64,000 nt of DNA from assembly GCF_004217095.1 (NCBI RefSeq), contig NZ_SHKO01000002.1, positions 620,001-684,000 of the forward strand, in the 5' to 3' direction. This stretch comes from Advenella incenata. Lineage in GTDB: Bacteria > Pseudomonadota > Gammaproteobacteria > Burkholderiales > Burkholderiaceae_B. Below, in pieces: positions 8,307-17,278 of the stretch (position 1 is the stretch's first letter; every line of letters begins with the position of its first letter). Position numbers and translations under genes: made by a program. Below the pieces are notes generated by a model that worked only from the letters and a program-made list of their open reading frames with translations, made no database searches and had not been told where the DNA came from.

Positions 8307-9176
8307 TCAGTCGCCCGTCATTTTATCCAGCTCCCCGATCGCCTCTTCCGAAAGAACAAGCTGGCCTGCGGCGAGATTTTCCTGTAAGTGCGCGATCGAT
8401 GAGGTGCCTGGAATAAGCAGGATATTGGGCGATCGTTGTAGCAACCAGGCAAGCGCCACCTGCATGGGCGTCGCATTCAGACGTGCTGCTACGTCAGATA
8501 GCGTAGCCGACTGCAAAGGGGAGAATCCGCCCAGTGGGAAGTAGGGAACATAGGCAATATTGGCCTGAGCCAGCTCGTCAACGAGCGTGTCGTCGTCGCG
8601 ATGCGCCAGATTGTAGTGATTCTGTACGCACACGATGTCGCATATCCTGCGTCCTTCGGCGATCTGGGTTGGTGTCACATTGCTCAGGCCGATGTGGCGC
8701 ACCAGACCTTGTTGCTGCAATTCGGCCAGGGCCGTCAACGGCGCCTCGATTGAACCCTCGGCCGCGCTGTGGGGTGAGATCATGCAACGAAAGTTGACCA
8801 CATCTAGCACATTCAAACCGAGATTGCGCAGATTGTCATGAACGGCCTGCGTGAGGGCTTCGCGCGATATGGCCGGATTCCATGAGGCATCGTCGCCACG
8901 AACGGCGCCGATTTTGGTCACAATCACCAGATCGTCCTGATAGGGGAACAATGCCTCGCGAATAAGCTGATTGGTGATGTGCGGGCCATAGAAGTCACTG
9001 GTGTCTATATGATTGACACCGCTTGCCACGGCGTGTTGCAACACGCCGATGGCTGCCTGGTGATCCTTGGGCGGCCCGAATACGCCGGGCCCGGCCAGTT
9101 GCATGGCGCCATAGCCAAGCCGGTTTATTGTGAGCTCGCCCAATGAGTATGTGTTTGATTGTTCGGGGAAAGTCAT
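8307..9176 (-). CDS. Aldo/keto reductase
   Basis: A 289-residue TIM-barrel NADP(H)-dependent oxidoreductase. The N-terminal segment has GYGAMQLAGPGVFG, followed by the active-site block HIDTSDFYGPH (Asp and Tyr of the catalytic tetrad). The NADP-binding end is LIPGTSSIAHLQENL. It resembles the YakC/PdxI-like branch. The substrate is unknown. It is transcribed divergently from a LysR gene 125 bases away, a common arrangement for LysR-controlled reductases. Confidence 0.92.
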   Translation of the reverse strand: MTFPEQSNTYSLGELTINRLGYGAMQLAGPGVFGPPKDHQAAIGVLQHAVASGVNHIDTSDFYGPHITNQLIREALFPYQDDLVIVTKIGAVRGDDASWNPAISREALTQAVHDNLRNLGLNVLDVVNFRCMISPHSAAEGSIEAPLTALAELQQQGLVRHIGLSNVTPTQIAEGRRICDIVCVQNHYNLAHRDDDTLVDELAQANIAYVPYFPLGGFSPLQSATLSDVAARLNATPMQVALAWLLQRSPNILLIPGTSSIAHLQENLAAGQLVLSEEAIGELDKMTGD

Positions 9177-9301
9177 GTGGTTCCTTGGATGACAGTTAGC
9201 ATAATCGATGCCGATATGTCATATTAAGCTTTTAATATTGTTATGATAATCGGGTGCAATCCACACAGCGTGTGCGGATTTACGCACAATGCGGAGGCGT
9301 G

Positions 9302-10210
9302 ATGAAGGTTGATCCTGGGGATTTGAATGCATTCGTTGCGGTGGCGCGGGCCAAAGGGTTTCGCAGTGGCGCACGCAAGAGTGGCAGCAGCGCCTCTGCT
9401 TACAGCGAAGCGGTGCGTCGCCTGGAGGCGCAGCTTGGAGTCAGGTTGCTTAATCGGACAACGCGCAGTGTGGTGCCAACCGAAGCAGGGCAGAGCCTGC
9501 TCGCACGACTTGGCCCGGTCCTGGCTGAAATGGAAGCGGCGCTGGATGTCGTCAATGTATTTCGGGAGCGACCCGCCGGTACGCTTCGACTCAATGTTCC
9601 GGTAAGCGCTTCGCGGCTGGTATTGGCTGATATCGTGCCGGGCTTTCTGGCGGCTTTTCCAGATATTCAACTGGAAATATTTTCCGAGGAAAGCTTTGTC
9701 GATGTGATTGCCGCCGGATGCGATGCGGGCATTCGCTATGAGGAGCGCCTGGAGCAGGATATGATCGCGGTGCCAATCGGCCCTCGAACTCAGCGTTTTG
9801 CTGCTGCCGCCGCACCTGCTTATCTTGAGCGCTGCGGCCGCCCGCAGCATCCGCGTGATTTGCTTAACCACGCTTGCTTGCGTATGCGATTTTCCAGCGG
9901 TTCAATGCCGCCATGGGAGTTTGAACGCGACGGTGAGAAATTACGGGTGGATCCAACCGGGCCGCTCATCGTACAGGCAGGCGGCGGCACGGATCTGGCT
10001 GTGGATGCCGCGATCGCCGGTAGCGGGATTATTTTTCTTTTCGAAGACTGGCTGCGGCCGCATCTGCAAAGTGGTGCGCTGGTGCCAGTACTCAAGTCGT
10101 GGTGGGTGAGCTTTTCGGGACCGTTTCTGTATTATCCAGGACGCAGGCTGGTGCCCGCTCCGCTTCGCGCATTCATTGATTTTGTCAAAGCCGATGGTGA
10201 GCAACGGTGA
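9302..10210 (+). CDS. LysR-family transcriptional regulator
   Basis: A 302-residue protein with an N-terminal helix-turn-helix (DLNAFVAVARAKGFRSGARK, then LEAQLGVRLLNRTTRSV) and a LysR substrate-binding domain of the DsdC/CrgA-like group. ATG 9302 is chosen because GGAGG (9292-9296) is correctly spaced; a GTG at 9254 in the same frame lacks such a site and would add 16 residues not seen in the family. It is divergent from the aldo/keto reductase gene and probably regulates it. Confidence 0.92.
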   Translation: MKVDPGDLNAFVAVARAKGFRSGARKSGSSASAYSEAVRRLEAQLGVRLLNRTTRSVVPTEAGQSLLARLGPVLAEMEAALDVVNVFRERPAGTLRLNVPVSASRLVLADIVPGFLAAFPDIQLEIFSEESFVDVIAAGCDAGIRYEERLEQDMIAVPIGPRTQRFAAAAAPAYLERCGRPQHPRDLLNHACLRMRFSSGSMPPWEFERDGEKLRVDPTGPLIVQAGGGTDLAVDAAIAGSGIIFLFEDWLRPHLQSGALVPVLKSWWVSFSGPFLYYPGRRLVPAPLRAFIDFVKADGEQR

Positions 10211-10398
10211 CTGCCCCAGGCACTTGAGGGGCACCTACCTGTATAAGATGATCTGGGGGCGCTTCGCAGAGAGCTTTGCCGCGGGGTGAGTGTCTAACGC
10301 TTTAACTGCACAGGCCATAAAGCAATAATGCAGGTGACGGCGTGTGCACATTTGTCGCCCAGCGAGCGGGACAGCTGTTTTGTAATAATGGTAAACAT

Positions 10399-10433
10399 TT
10401 CGGGAAGAGATGCCAGCGCATCCTCTTCCCGAA
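10399..10433 (-). terminator. Strong hairpin downstream of the siderophore operon
   Basis: An 11-base perfect stem, TTCGGGAAGAG (10399-10409) with CTCTTCCCGAA (10423-10433), lies 38 bases after the end of the minus-strand binding-protein gene. It could also stop the converging LysR transcript. The T tract is poor on either side. The rest of 10211-10470 shows no gene. Confidence 0.55.
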
Positions 10434-10470
10434 TAGGTATCACAATTGGAATATTGCTATATGCTATAGA

Positions 10471-11418
10471 TTATTTTGCGTTTAATGCCGCAGCAATCTG
10501 ATCAATATTCTGTTGCATGGATGTCAGGCCGGCGCTGCCCATGATGTACCAGTTGTAAGGGTCCAGATAGACGATGCGATTGTTTTTTGCTGCTGCAGTG
10601 TCACGAATGACGGAGTTTTCCAGCACCTCGCGGGCTGACTTACTCTGCTTGCCGGTCGCGGCATTGCGATCAATCACGAATAGCCAGTCAGGATTGGCTT
10701 TTGCAATATCCTCCAGTTTGACCGGGTGGCGATCTTTTGCCGAGAGGCTCTTTACTGCATCGTTTGGAGTAAAACCGAAAACGTCATAGATCATGCCAAA
10801 GCGAGAGCCTGGGCCAAATGTGCTTGTTTTTTCGCCAACAGCAAGAATGAGCATGGCGTTGCCCGCTGTCGCTGTCTTGCCTTGCAGACCCGTAACGGCA
10901 TCATTGAGTTTTTTCAAAGCAGTCTGCGCTTCGGCCTCTTTTTTGTAAATGGCAGCCAGCGTCTGTGTATTGCGTTCGATACTCTTGAGAGGCGCTTGTG
11001 TATCCACGCTCAAGTCCAGTGTGGGGGCAAGTTTGGCCATATCATCAAATTTGGCACGCGAACGACCACCTACGATGATCAGATCCGGCGATACCTTTTT
11101 AACGGCATCCTGGTCGGGTTCAAACAGCGTACCCACTTTGGGCGTGCTATCAGCGTTATATGCAGATAATGAATCCGGAAAGTGCGCTTTGGGTACGCCT
11201 GCAGCCTGAACACCCAACACCTGCATAATATCCAGCGTGGGCAGATCGAATACGACCGTTTTTGCCGGTTGCAATTTGACTGTGGCCGGACCTTTTGCAT
11301 GCTGCACCGATACCTGATCAGTTTGGGCCATGGCCTGGCCTGCCAGTGAAGTCACACCAATGGCCACTGCGGTTTGCATCATGATCAGCCATTTTTTTGT
11401 TTGTCGCGTAGTTTTCAT
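10471..11418 (-). CDS. Iron-siderophore ABC transporter periplasmic binding protein (FatB/CeuE/YclQ type)
   Basis: A 315-residue cluster-8-type binding protein with signal peptide (hydrophobic TAVAIGVTSLAGQAMA, cleavage after AMA). The first lobe has VVFDLPTLDIMQVLGV and SPDLIIVGGRSRAKFDDM, the second GPGSRFGMIYDVFGF and NPDWLFVIDR, all typical of the FatB/CeuE/YclQ catecholate-siderophore group. It lies 55 bases downstream of a TonB receptor gene on the same strand, so the two are probably co-transcribed under Fur. No permease or ATPase gene follows in this window, so the importer must be completed from elsewhere. Confidence 0.9.
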   Translation of the reverse strand: MKTTRQTKKWLIMMQTAVAIGVTSLAGQAMAQTDQVSVQHAKGPATVKLQPAKTVVFDLPTLDIMQVLGVQAAGVPKAHFPDSLSAYNADSTPKVGTLFEPDQDAVKKVSPDLIIVGGRSRAKFDDMAKLAPTLDLSVDTQAPLKSIERNTQTLAAIYKKEAEAQTALKKLNDAVTGLQGKTATAGNAMLILAVGEKTSTFGPGSRFGMIYDVFGFTPNDAVKSLSAKDRHPVKLEDIAKANPDWLFVIDRNAATGKQSKSAREVLENSVIRDTAAAKNNRIVYLDPYNWYIMGSAGLTSMQQNIDQIAAALNAK

Positions 11419-11473
11419 TTGTATGCCTTTGTTATGATGAACCGCAACGGCAGCGCTGCGGTTGTTATTTCAA

Positions 11474-13468
11474 TCAGAATTTGACGTTCATGCCAAGCCA
11501 GTAGCGGCGGCCATCTTCCACGTAACCAAAATCGTCATAGCGGACCTGCTTGTCGAAGATGTTGTAGATGCCTGCATACACGGTGACGTTCTTATTGACG
11601 TCATAAGAGCCGCCCAGATCCACGTAAGTCGCAGAAGGCGCCATGGTCGTACTGGCCGAGAGGCCCTGGGTCGGATCGCTTTCCTTGCCACGGTAAGTGA
11701 CTTTCATCCACCCATTGAGTTTGTCTGTGGGTTTCCAGTCCAGCCCGAGATTGAACATATGTTCGGGCATTTGATTTAGCGGGTTACCGGCGTACTGGCC
11801 GCTTTTCTGTTTGGAATAGGTGTAGGTGTAGCTGGATGTCAGCGACAGCTTCTCGCTCAGCGGTGCTGTCAGGGTTGCCTCCACCCCACGGGTGATGGCA
11901 TCGTCCACGTTCACATAGGTGGTGGCCGAGCGTCCCTGTGCATTCACCGGTCCGCACTCCGGGCAGGGCACGCGAGTGATTTTGTCGGTGAACTCGTTGT
12001 CAAACAGCGTGATGCCCGCCATCAGGCCGCTATCATCGTTATAGATCAGCCCAATTTCTTTGGTCAGTGTTTTTTCCGGTTTCAGATCAGGATTGCCATA
12101 CATATTGCCGCCGCGGCTGGAAGCGCCCCAGTCTGGCAGTGTTTGCCGTAGGGATGGGGCACGAAATCCTGTGGAAACGCCGCCTTTGATCGTCCAGTTG
12201 TCGTTCAGATGCCAAACTCCATACAACCTGGGGCTCCAGTGGATCCCGGAGGTTTTCTCGTTGTCCATACGCAGCCCGCCAGTCAGGGCAAACGAATCGG
12301 TAATCTGCCACTCATCTTCGACAAAAAAGGCATATTGCCAGCGGTCTACGGCAGAGCGGTCGGACATTTGGTTGGTGGTGGTGTCTTTAAGATCTTCCAT
12401 GCTATAGAAGGCGCCGACCGTGGCGATATGACGCTCGAACAGCGGCATGCTCCATTTGGTGCTGGCCGTTGTGTTGCGGATGGTCATTTCGCGGAAAAGA
12501 TTCTCAGTTTCTTCGCGCTGAATATAGGTATTTGAGGTGCCAAAAGACCAGCGTCCGTCGTGCGTCAGGGAAAAATGCTTGCGGTTAAATTGGCGGCGGC
12601 TTTCTTCTTCTGTCGCCGCCAGGGTTTTGCCCGGCGTTGAACGATAGTTCTGCCTGGAGGCGCCGGCTTCAAGTACGATATCGTGATCACGATTGGGCGT
12701 CAGGGCCAATTTGGCGGTCACGCCGCGATTGGTATGCCGGTTATAACCCTCGACGATGTCGTCCTCGCTGCGATGCGAGTAGATGCCATAAAGACTGAAA
12801 CCGAGCAGGTCTTCTTTGATAGGGCCGGCAATAAAAAAATTACCCTGGAAATTATTGCCCGAGGCCGAGTGCTGCTGCAGGGTGGAATCGAGCCGGATCG
12901 AGCCACCCCATTTTTTCGGGATCTTGCGCGTAATCACGTTTATCACACCGCCCATGGCGTCCGAGCCATAAAGCGAGGACATCGGGCCACGCACCACTTC
13001 GATCCGCTCAATGGCCTCCAGCGGAGGGACCCAGCTCTGGTCGGTACCGGTACTGCCATTGGTCTGGGTTTCGCGGGTGCTCATGCGTTTGCCATCGACC
13101 AGAAGCAAGGTGTAGTTGGCGCTCATGCCACGCAGGGTTATGTCAGATGTGTTGTTGTCCGACGGCGTCATGATGACCCCCGGAACGTCGCGCAGCGCAT
13201 CGGTCAGGTCGCGATAGGCGCCTTTTTCCAGCTTTTCGCGTGGAATTACGCTGATAGAGGCCGGGGCATCAATGATGTCCTGTTCAAAACCGCTGGCTGT
13301 AACCACAATGGGATTTAGTGACGCAACAGCTGTGTCGTCGCTCGCCGACTGTGCGTAGGCCACTTGAAACAGGGTAGCGCCCAGACTAAGTGCACATAAT
13401 GCAGCCATCTGGCGGGCAGGGGTATTACGAGCCGGTTCTCGCTTTGATACCGGAGTAACAGGCAACAT
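11474..13468 (-). CDS. TonB-dependent siderophore receptor (CirA/FepA-like)
   Basis: A 664-residue outer-membrane receptor. A signal peptide at about residues 20-40 ends in AYAQS. The TonB box is NPIVVTAS, followed by the plug domain (APASISVIPREKLEKGAYRD, then LRGMSANYTLLLVDGKRM and RIEVVRGPMSSLYGSDAMGG). A 22-strand barrel follows, ending in the aromatic terminus GMNVKF. Plug features resemble the CirA/IrgA catecholate-receptor group. Fur-box-like sequences lie upstream. It brings a ferric siderophore into the periplasm, where the neighbouring binding protein would take it over. Confidence 0.93.
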   Translation of the reverse strand: MLPVTPVSKREPARNTPARQMAALCALSLGATLFQVAYAQSASDDTAVASLNPIVVTASGFEQDIIDAPASISVIPREKLEKGAYRDLTDALRDVPGVIMTPSDNNTSDITLRGMSANYTLLLVDGKRMSTRETQTNGSTGTDQSWVPPLEAIERIEVVRGPMSSLYGSDAMGGVINVITRKIPKKWGGSIRLDSTLQQHSASGNNFQGNFFIAGPIKEDLLGFSLYGIYSHRSEDDIVEGYNRHTNRGVTAKLALTPNRDHDIVLEAGASRQNYRSTPGKTLAATEEESRRQFNRKHFSLTHDGRWSFGTSNTYIQREETENLFREMTIRNTTASTKWSMPLFERHIATVGAFYSMEDLKDTTTNQMSDRSAVDRWQYAFFVEDEWQITDSFALTGGLRMDNEKTSGIHWSPRLYGVWHLNDNWTIKGGVSTGFRAPSLRQTLPDWGASSRGGNMYGNPDLKPEKTLTKEIGLIYNDDSGLMAGITLFDNEFTDKITRVPCPECGPVNAQGRSATTYVNVDDAITRGVEATLTAPLSEKLSLTSSYTYTYSKQKSGQYAGNPLNQMPEHMFNLGLDWKPTDKLNGWMKVTYRGKESDPTQGLSASTTMAPSATYVDLGGSYDVNKNVTVYAGIYNIFDKQVRYDDFGYVEDGRRYWLGMNVKF

Positions 13469-13495
13469 CAGAAAATTTCCTCTCTGGCAATGATA

Positions 13496-13543
13496 GAATG
13501 AGACTTATTCTCTATATGAAGTTCTAAATGAGAATTATTAGCT
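13496..13543 (-). promoter_or_regulatory. Two Fur-box-like sites upstream of the TonB receptor
   Basis: TGAGAATTATTAGCT at 13529-13543 fits the 7-1-7 Fur core (TGATAAT-N-ATTATCA) with 6 of 7 and 5 of 7 matches. GAATGAGACTTATTC at 13496-13510 is an inverted repeat with one mismatch and may be a second weaker site. They lie 28 to 75 bases before the receptor's start, where an iron repressor would be expected. Confidence 0.6.
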
Positions 13544-13632
13544 ATTAGATATTGTCAGCTGTTCTTCAGCAATGTTCTTTCCATAACTTTTGATATCTTT
13601 GCACTTCTTGACATACACTTTGCCTGCCGGGC

Positions 13633-14532
13633 ATGCCATATGTGATGAGAGAAGGGGCACTCACACCAAACATGCGCACTGAAAAGCCGAATGCGCTGCG
13701 GGTTCTCTTGATTGAAAACGACGTGGCGCTGTCCAAAATGCTTTGTGAATATCTGGAATCCCAGGGATATTGCGTTCTACTGGCGCATTCGGCCTACCAG
13801 GCCGACAGGTTGATGCGTCGGCGCCACCATCACCTTGCTGTGTTGGATGCAGATATACCGGATGTTGCCAGTCTGGAGTGGCTCAAGGGATATCGCCAGC
13901 AATCGAACAATCCTCTGATTTTGCTGACCGGCCCGGATACCGATTGCGTGACCGGCCTGGACTCGGGTGCTGATGATTGCCTGGCCAAACCGCTGCGCAT
14001 GGCCGAATTGAAGGCGCGCATGCATGCCTTGTTAAGACGTCACGGAACTGATGAGGTACGGCCGCCGCCACCGCCATTGCGCCACTTCCAGCATAGCGGT
14101 TCATATCGCGCCGCATGCTATAGGACTGTTTCGTATCGCGGCTCAAGGTTTGATGAACCCGTCACGATAGGATCAGCCGGCGCTGACGCCGGCGGCGTAC
14201 TTGTCGCCGGTCCGATTTCGCTGAATCCGGCCACCGGTGCGACCACGTTGCATGGCAGCGCGATAGTTCTGACTGGCGCGGAACAACGCATTCTTGAGGT
14301 ATTGATGCGCTCTGCCGGTCGCGTGGTTCAGCGGCACAATATCGGTGCATTCGCGCTGGGCCGCATCCCTTCGTCTTATGACCGCAGTATTGACACGCAT
14401 ATCAGCAGCCTGCGCAGAAAGCTGGGGGTCAGTTCACAAAGCTCCAGGCTTCTTATCCGAAATCTGCGGGGACAGGGTTACTTGCTGGCCACCGAAGAGG
14501 CAGAGGTCGAGATGGGCGGCTCCGCCGCCTGA
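13633..14532 (+). CDS. Orphan OmpR-family response regulator
   Basis: The receiver domain has the acidic pair (IEND), a phospho-acceptor Asp at about residue 72 (AVLDADIPD), a Thr-like LLTG and Lys119 in LAKPL. The C-terminal winged helix (about 205-285) shows LTGAEQRILEVLM and SIDTHISSLRRKLG. The domains are joined by an unusually long linker of about 70 residues starting with a run of five prolines and rich in Arg, Tyr and Ser. No histidine kinase gene is adjacent. The start is uncertain: ATG 13633 and ATG 13648 lack a good ribosome site, and ATG 13672 lies closest to the receiver domain. The gene is divergent from the TonB receptor. Confidence 0.88.
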   Translation: MPYVMREGALTPNMRTEKPNALRVLLIENDVALSKMLCEYLESQGYCVLLAHSAYQADRLMRRRHHHLAVLDADIPDVASLEWLKGYRQQSNNPLILLTGPDTDCVTGLDSGADDCLAKPLRMAELKARMHALLRRHGTDEVRPPPPPLRHFQHSGSYRAACYRTVSYRGSRFDEPVTIGSAGADAGGVLVAGPISLNPATGATTLHGSAIVLTGAEQRILEVLMRSAGRVVQRHNIGAFALGRIPSSYDRSIDTHISSLRRKLGVSSQSSRLLIRNLRGQGYLLATEEAEVEMGGSAA

Positions 14533-14654
14533 TTAACACAACGATCTTGTAGTGATTTTGTCATACCGCCGCGCATGGCGGTATCATATGATAGATTCTT
14601 CACTGGACAGAAAAAAGTGTGCCAGCCGGGGCACCAGCCATACAAAGGTCGTTT

Positions 14655-15173
14655 ATGCTCAGACTCATGTTGCTTCGTCACGCAAAATCCAACTCGATTC
14701 CTGGTGTTGCAGACTTGCAGCGACCCCTTGCCGAACGTGGATACCGTGAAGCCGAACTTGTCGGACAGTATCTGGTGGCGCAGCAGCTCAAGCCAGAGCT
14801 GGCCATCGTGTCGAGCGCTACGCGTACGCAACAAACCTGGACCCATCTATCGGCCGCTTTCGATACGTCGGTAAAGAAAATAACAGAAGAGCGGATCTAC
14901 GAAGCATCGGTAGCCAATATTGTTCATGTCATACGCAATATTGAGCCGGGGCCGCGTGTGGTACTGGTGGTTGGACATAATCCGGGACTGTATCTGACGA
15001 CACAATATTTATCGCGCGACGGCGAAGATGATGCCCTGGATCGGTTGGAAATGGGGTTTCCTCCTGCGTCACTGACGGTGATGGATTTTGATATGGATGC
15101 GTGGGAATTGGTTGCTGAGAGTAAGGGGACGTTGCTGCGGTTTGAAACGCCCGAGACGATGGTATTTGGTTAG
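14655..15173 (+). CDS. SixA-like histidine phosphatase
   Basis: Phosphoglycerate-mutase-like histidine phosphatase of about 172 residues, the short SixA/TTHA type. The N-terminal RHG-type motif reads LLRHAKSNS (catalytic His), followed by ATRTQQTW, and the second catalytic His is in VVGHNPGL. ATG 14655 is chosen because AAAGG lies seven bases before it; a GTG at 14619 is possible but lengthens the protein beyond the family. SixA proteins remove phosphate from histidines of phosphotransfer domains. Placement next to an orphan response regulator is suggestive, but the substrate is not shown. Confidence 0.88.
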   Translation: MLRLMLLRHAKSNSIPGVADLQRPLAERGYREAELVGQYLVAQQLKPELAIVSSATRTQQTWTHLSAAFDTSVKKITEERIYEASVANIVHVIRNIEPGPRVVLVVGHNPGLYLTTQYLSRDGEDDALDRLEMGFPPASLTVMDFDMDAWELVAESKGTLLRFETPETMVFG

Positions 15174-15360
15174 GATCACATGGGTGCTCAAAAGGGTGAC
15201 CGGCGGAGATGCCTGTGTGGGAATCAATTGATCACAGTGAGGCGTTTGCATCAAATAGACAATATGAGAGAGCTACATAAGTAAAGTTTAATCCCCGATA
15301 AACATCGACCGTTGGGTTTAGTCTGTTTAGCGCAGATGCTTACGATCATCACACAAAAGT

Positions 15361-15804
15361 ATGGGAATGGATAAATCTTCAAAAAAATCAGCTATAAAAA
15401 GATTCTTGATCTGGCAGGTCGTCGTTGCATTGGTGTTATTAGTTGGATTTTGGTACTTGCGATCAGATTATTCTTTCGTGGTCGTTTTTTTTATAGAGTT
15501 GTATGCAGTCAGCAAGCTAGAAGACGGATTGATTACCTTACCGGCGTCCGTTATCAGGTATCAAAATATTTATGAGAATGGGACAGACGCAATAGCGTCT
15601 GTAATTAAAGTCGAAGGTACGGGTAGAGTGACTGAGTCTGGGGCATATTATATTTTTACGGTAGTGCTTGAAGCGCCCCCAGTCGAATTAGTCATAGAAG
15701 AAGAAATTTTGGATTCGCAGGTATGTATTAGTAACTTATCTACAATTCCCGTCCGTTATCTACCTGATACGATGGAGGCAATTATTCTGACCAACAAATT
15801 ATAA
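15361..15804 (+). CDS. Small membrane-anchored protein of unknown function
   Basis: I do not recognise a family. The 147-residue product has a basic N-terminus (KSSKKSAIKR) and one or two hydrophobic segments (IWQVVVALVLLVGFWYL and VVVFFIELYAV), followed by a soluble beta-rich domain of about 90 residues with many acidic residues. Base composition is AT-rich, like the VgrG cargo next door. It is convergent with the PAAR-like gene, ending eight bases from it. It could be an immunity or accessory protein of the island, but opposite orientation makes this only a guess. No strong ribosome site precedes ATG 15361. Confidence 0.55.
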   Translation: MGMDKSSKKSAIKRFLIWQVVVALVLLVGFWYLRSDYSFVVVFFIELYAVSKLEDGLITLPASVIRYQNIYENGTDAIASVIKVEGTGRVTESGAYYIFTVVLEAPPVELVIEEEILDSQVCISNLSTIPVRYLPDTMEAIILTNKL

Positions 15805-15812
15805 TTATAATT

Positions 15813-16208
15813 TTATCCATAGGTCCTCGTAACGGGCTGTATGCTTGGGGCGACACCAATCACAACTACATTTCTGCGATTGCTTTTTTCAATACCTGTC
15901 AGCCGTACTGCAGGTTTGTTGCATATTTTGTATTTTCTTGAGTAATTTGCAAGGTGAGATGTTTGGTTCATAAATACCTGAGATGCCATGCCACCTGTTG
16001 CTCCAGGCTGATCCCCAAAGGAGATGGCCTTTTTTGTCCCTTTGTTGTGGACCGGGGCAATACAAAATAATACGCGTGGGCAAGGATTGACGCCAAGGGC
16101 ATGCGTTCCGAAATTTGGATAAGGAAATGGCGCGTTACCAAGCATTGGGGTTCTGCATATATCAGGAAATCCTAAATAGCCGCCCCCGAATTGAGTTGTG
16201 TTCCACAT
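15813..16208 (-). CDS. PAAR-like protein (DUF4150), type VI secretion spike tip
   Basis: A 131-residue protein that is almost entirely a DUF4150 domain: NTTQFGGGYLGFPDICRTP, then a proline-rich PFPYPNFG and later GDQPGATGGMAS. This family replaces or resembles PAAR proteins that sharpen the VgrG tip. No toxin domain is attached; the protein stops right after the domain. ATG 16208 is preferred since CAGGAG lies ahead of it; the frame also has a TTG at 16226 that would overlap the stop of the gene before. Last gene of the island operon. Confidence 0.8.
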   Translation of the reverse strand: MWNTTQFGGGYLGFPDICRTPMLGNAPFPYPNFGTHALGVNPCPRVLFCIAPVHNKGTKKAISFGDQPGATGGMASQVFMNQTSHLANYSRKYKICNKPAVRLTGIEKSNRRNVVVIGVAPSIQPVTRTYG

Positions 16209-16222
16209 AATTAGCTCCTGAG

Positions 16223-17278
16223 TCAAAAAGTTTTGGAAATACTGTGTAGCTCTGCTCTTAGCAATGCGACATCCTTTTTTGCTATTCCACTCTTTCCCAG
16301 AAGGAAAGGGTCGGTAGTTAAAGCGGCGTGCAAAGAGGTATGCTCAAACTGAGCGTTCTTAAAACTGGAATTTCTTAAATCTGCATAATCAAAATTTGAA
16401 AAATTCAATGCACAACCATCGTATACGGCGCCTTTGCAATGTGCACGGGTAAAGGATGTATATGTTAGCGTTGAGTTGCTAAAATCAGCTCCTTCAACAA
16501 TGGCATCCGTCCACACTGAACGATCAAATGTCGCGTCTCTAATCGTTGCATTGGAAGCGTTGGCTTGTGAGAATAAGGTCAATGAGCCATTTGTCTGATC
16601 AAGGCAGGCATTTGAGAGTGTCGTGTTTGAGAATACAGATTGAACCAAATTTGATCCTTGTAAATTGCTCTCGTCCATCTTTGCCTCCGTGAACTGGCAA
16701 GAAACAAATTTTCGGTTGGTTAAATCTATTCCGCGAAGATCGCAAGCGATAAATACGACTTGACTAAATAGTCGACTTTGAATATGCACTTGCCTCATAT
16801 CCATTTCATAAAATACTGATCTTTCGATATCAACTTCACCAATCTCCAGGCCGGTAGCAGTCACGTCTTGAAAAATGGTTCTGAGAAAAAGCTCGACATT
16901 AAACTTTACAGAAGACAGATCAGAGTTTTGAAACACTACACCGTCTACTCTCGCATTGTTGAATATTGATGAAGAAAGGTCAGTGCTGCTAAAGGTAGTA
17001 TCATCCAGCGTTGCTTCTATCATGCTGGTTTCCGTCAGCACACATGAACTAAATAACGTGTTGTTTAAACTACACTGGTCAAAAACAGCTTGATGAAACG
17101 TACATCCATTGAAAATACATTCATCTAAATCAGAGCTAGTGAAATCGCAACGATCAAAAGCAACTTCGTCAAACGCCATTCCAGAAAAATCCAGGCCTTT
17201 TAGTTCCAAATCACTGAACGTTTCCCCGTTGCACGGTTCGGATCGCTCTAAATACCCCAATAATTTATCTCTATTCAT
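16223..17278 (-). CDS. Pentapeptide-repeat protein of the VgrG island
   Basis: About 351 residues, nearly all pentapeptide repeats of the A(D/N)LXX kind (LDFSGMAFDEVAFDRCDF, then FTSSDLDECIF, FSNTTLSNACL, ADFSNSTLTYTSF), which fold into a four-sided helix. ATG 17278 overlaps the stop of the upstream gene (ATGAATAG), implying coupled translation; a start at 17293 is also in frame. Pentapeptide proteins beside DUF2169 and DUF4150 genes are found in type VI cargo loci. An adaptor or effector-chaperone role is inferred. AT-rich. Confidence 0.82.
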   Translation of the reverse strand: MNRDKLLGYLERSEPCNGETFSDLELKGLDFSGMAFDEVAFDRCDFTSSDLDECIFNGCTFHQAVFDQCSLNNTLFSSCVLTETSMIEATLDDTTFSSTDLSSSIFNNARVDGVVFQNSDLSSVKFNVELFLRTIFQDVTATGLEIGEVDIERSVFYEMDMRQVHIQSRLFSQVVFIACDLRGIDLTNRKFVSCQFTEAKMDESNLQGSNLVQSVFSNTTLSNACLDQTNGSLTLFSQANASNATIRDATFDRSVWTDAIVEGADFSNSTLTYTSFTRAHCKGAVYDGCALNFSNFDYADLRNSSFKNAQFEHTSLHAALTTDPFLLGKSGIAKKDVALLRAELHSISKTF

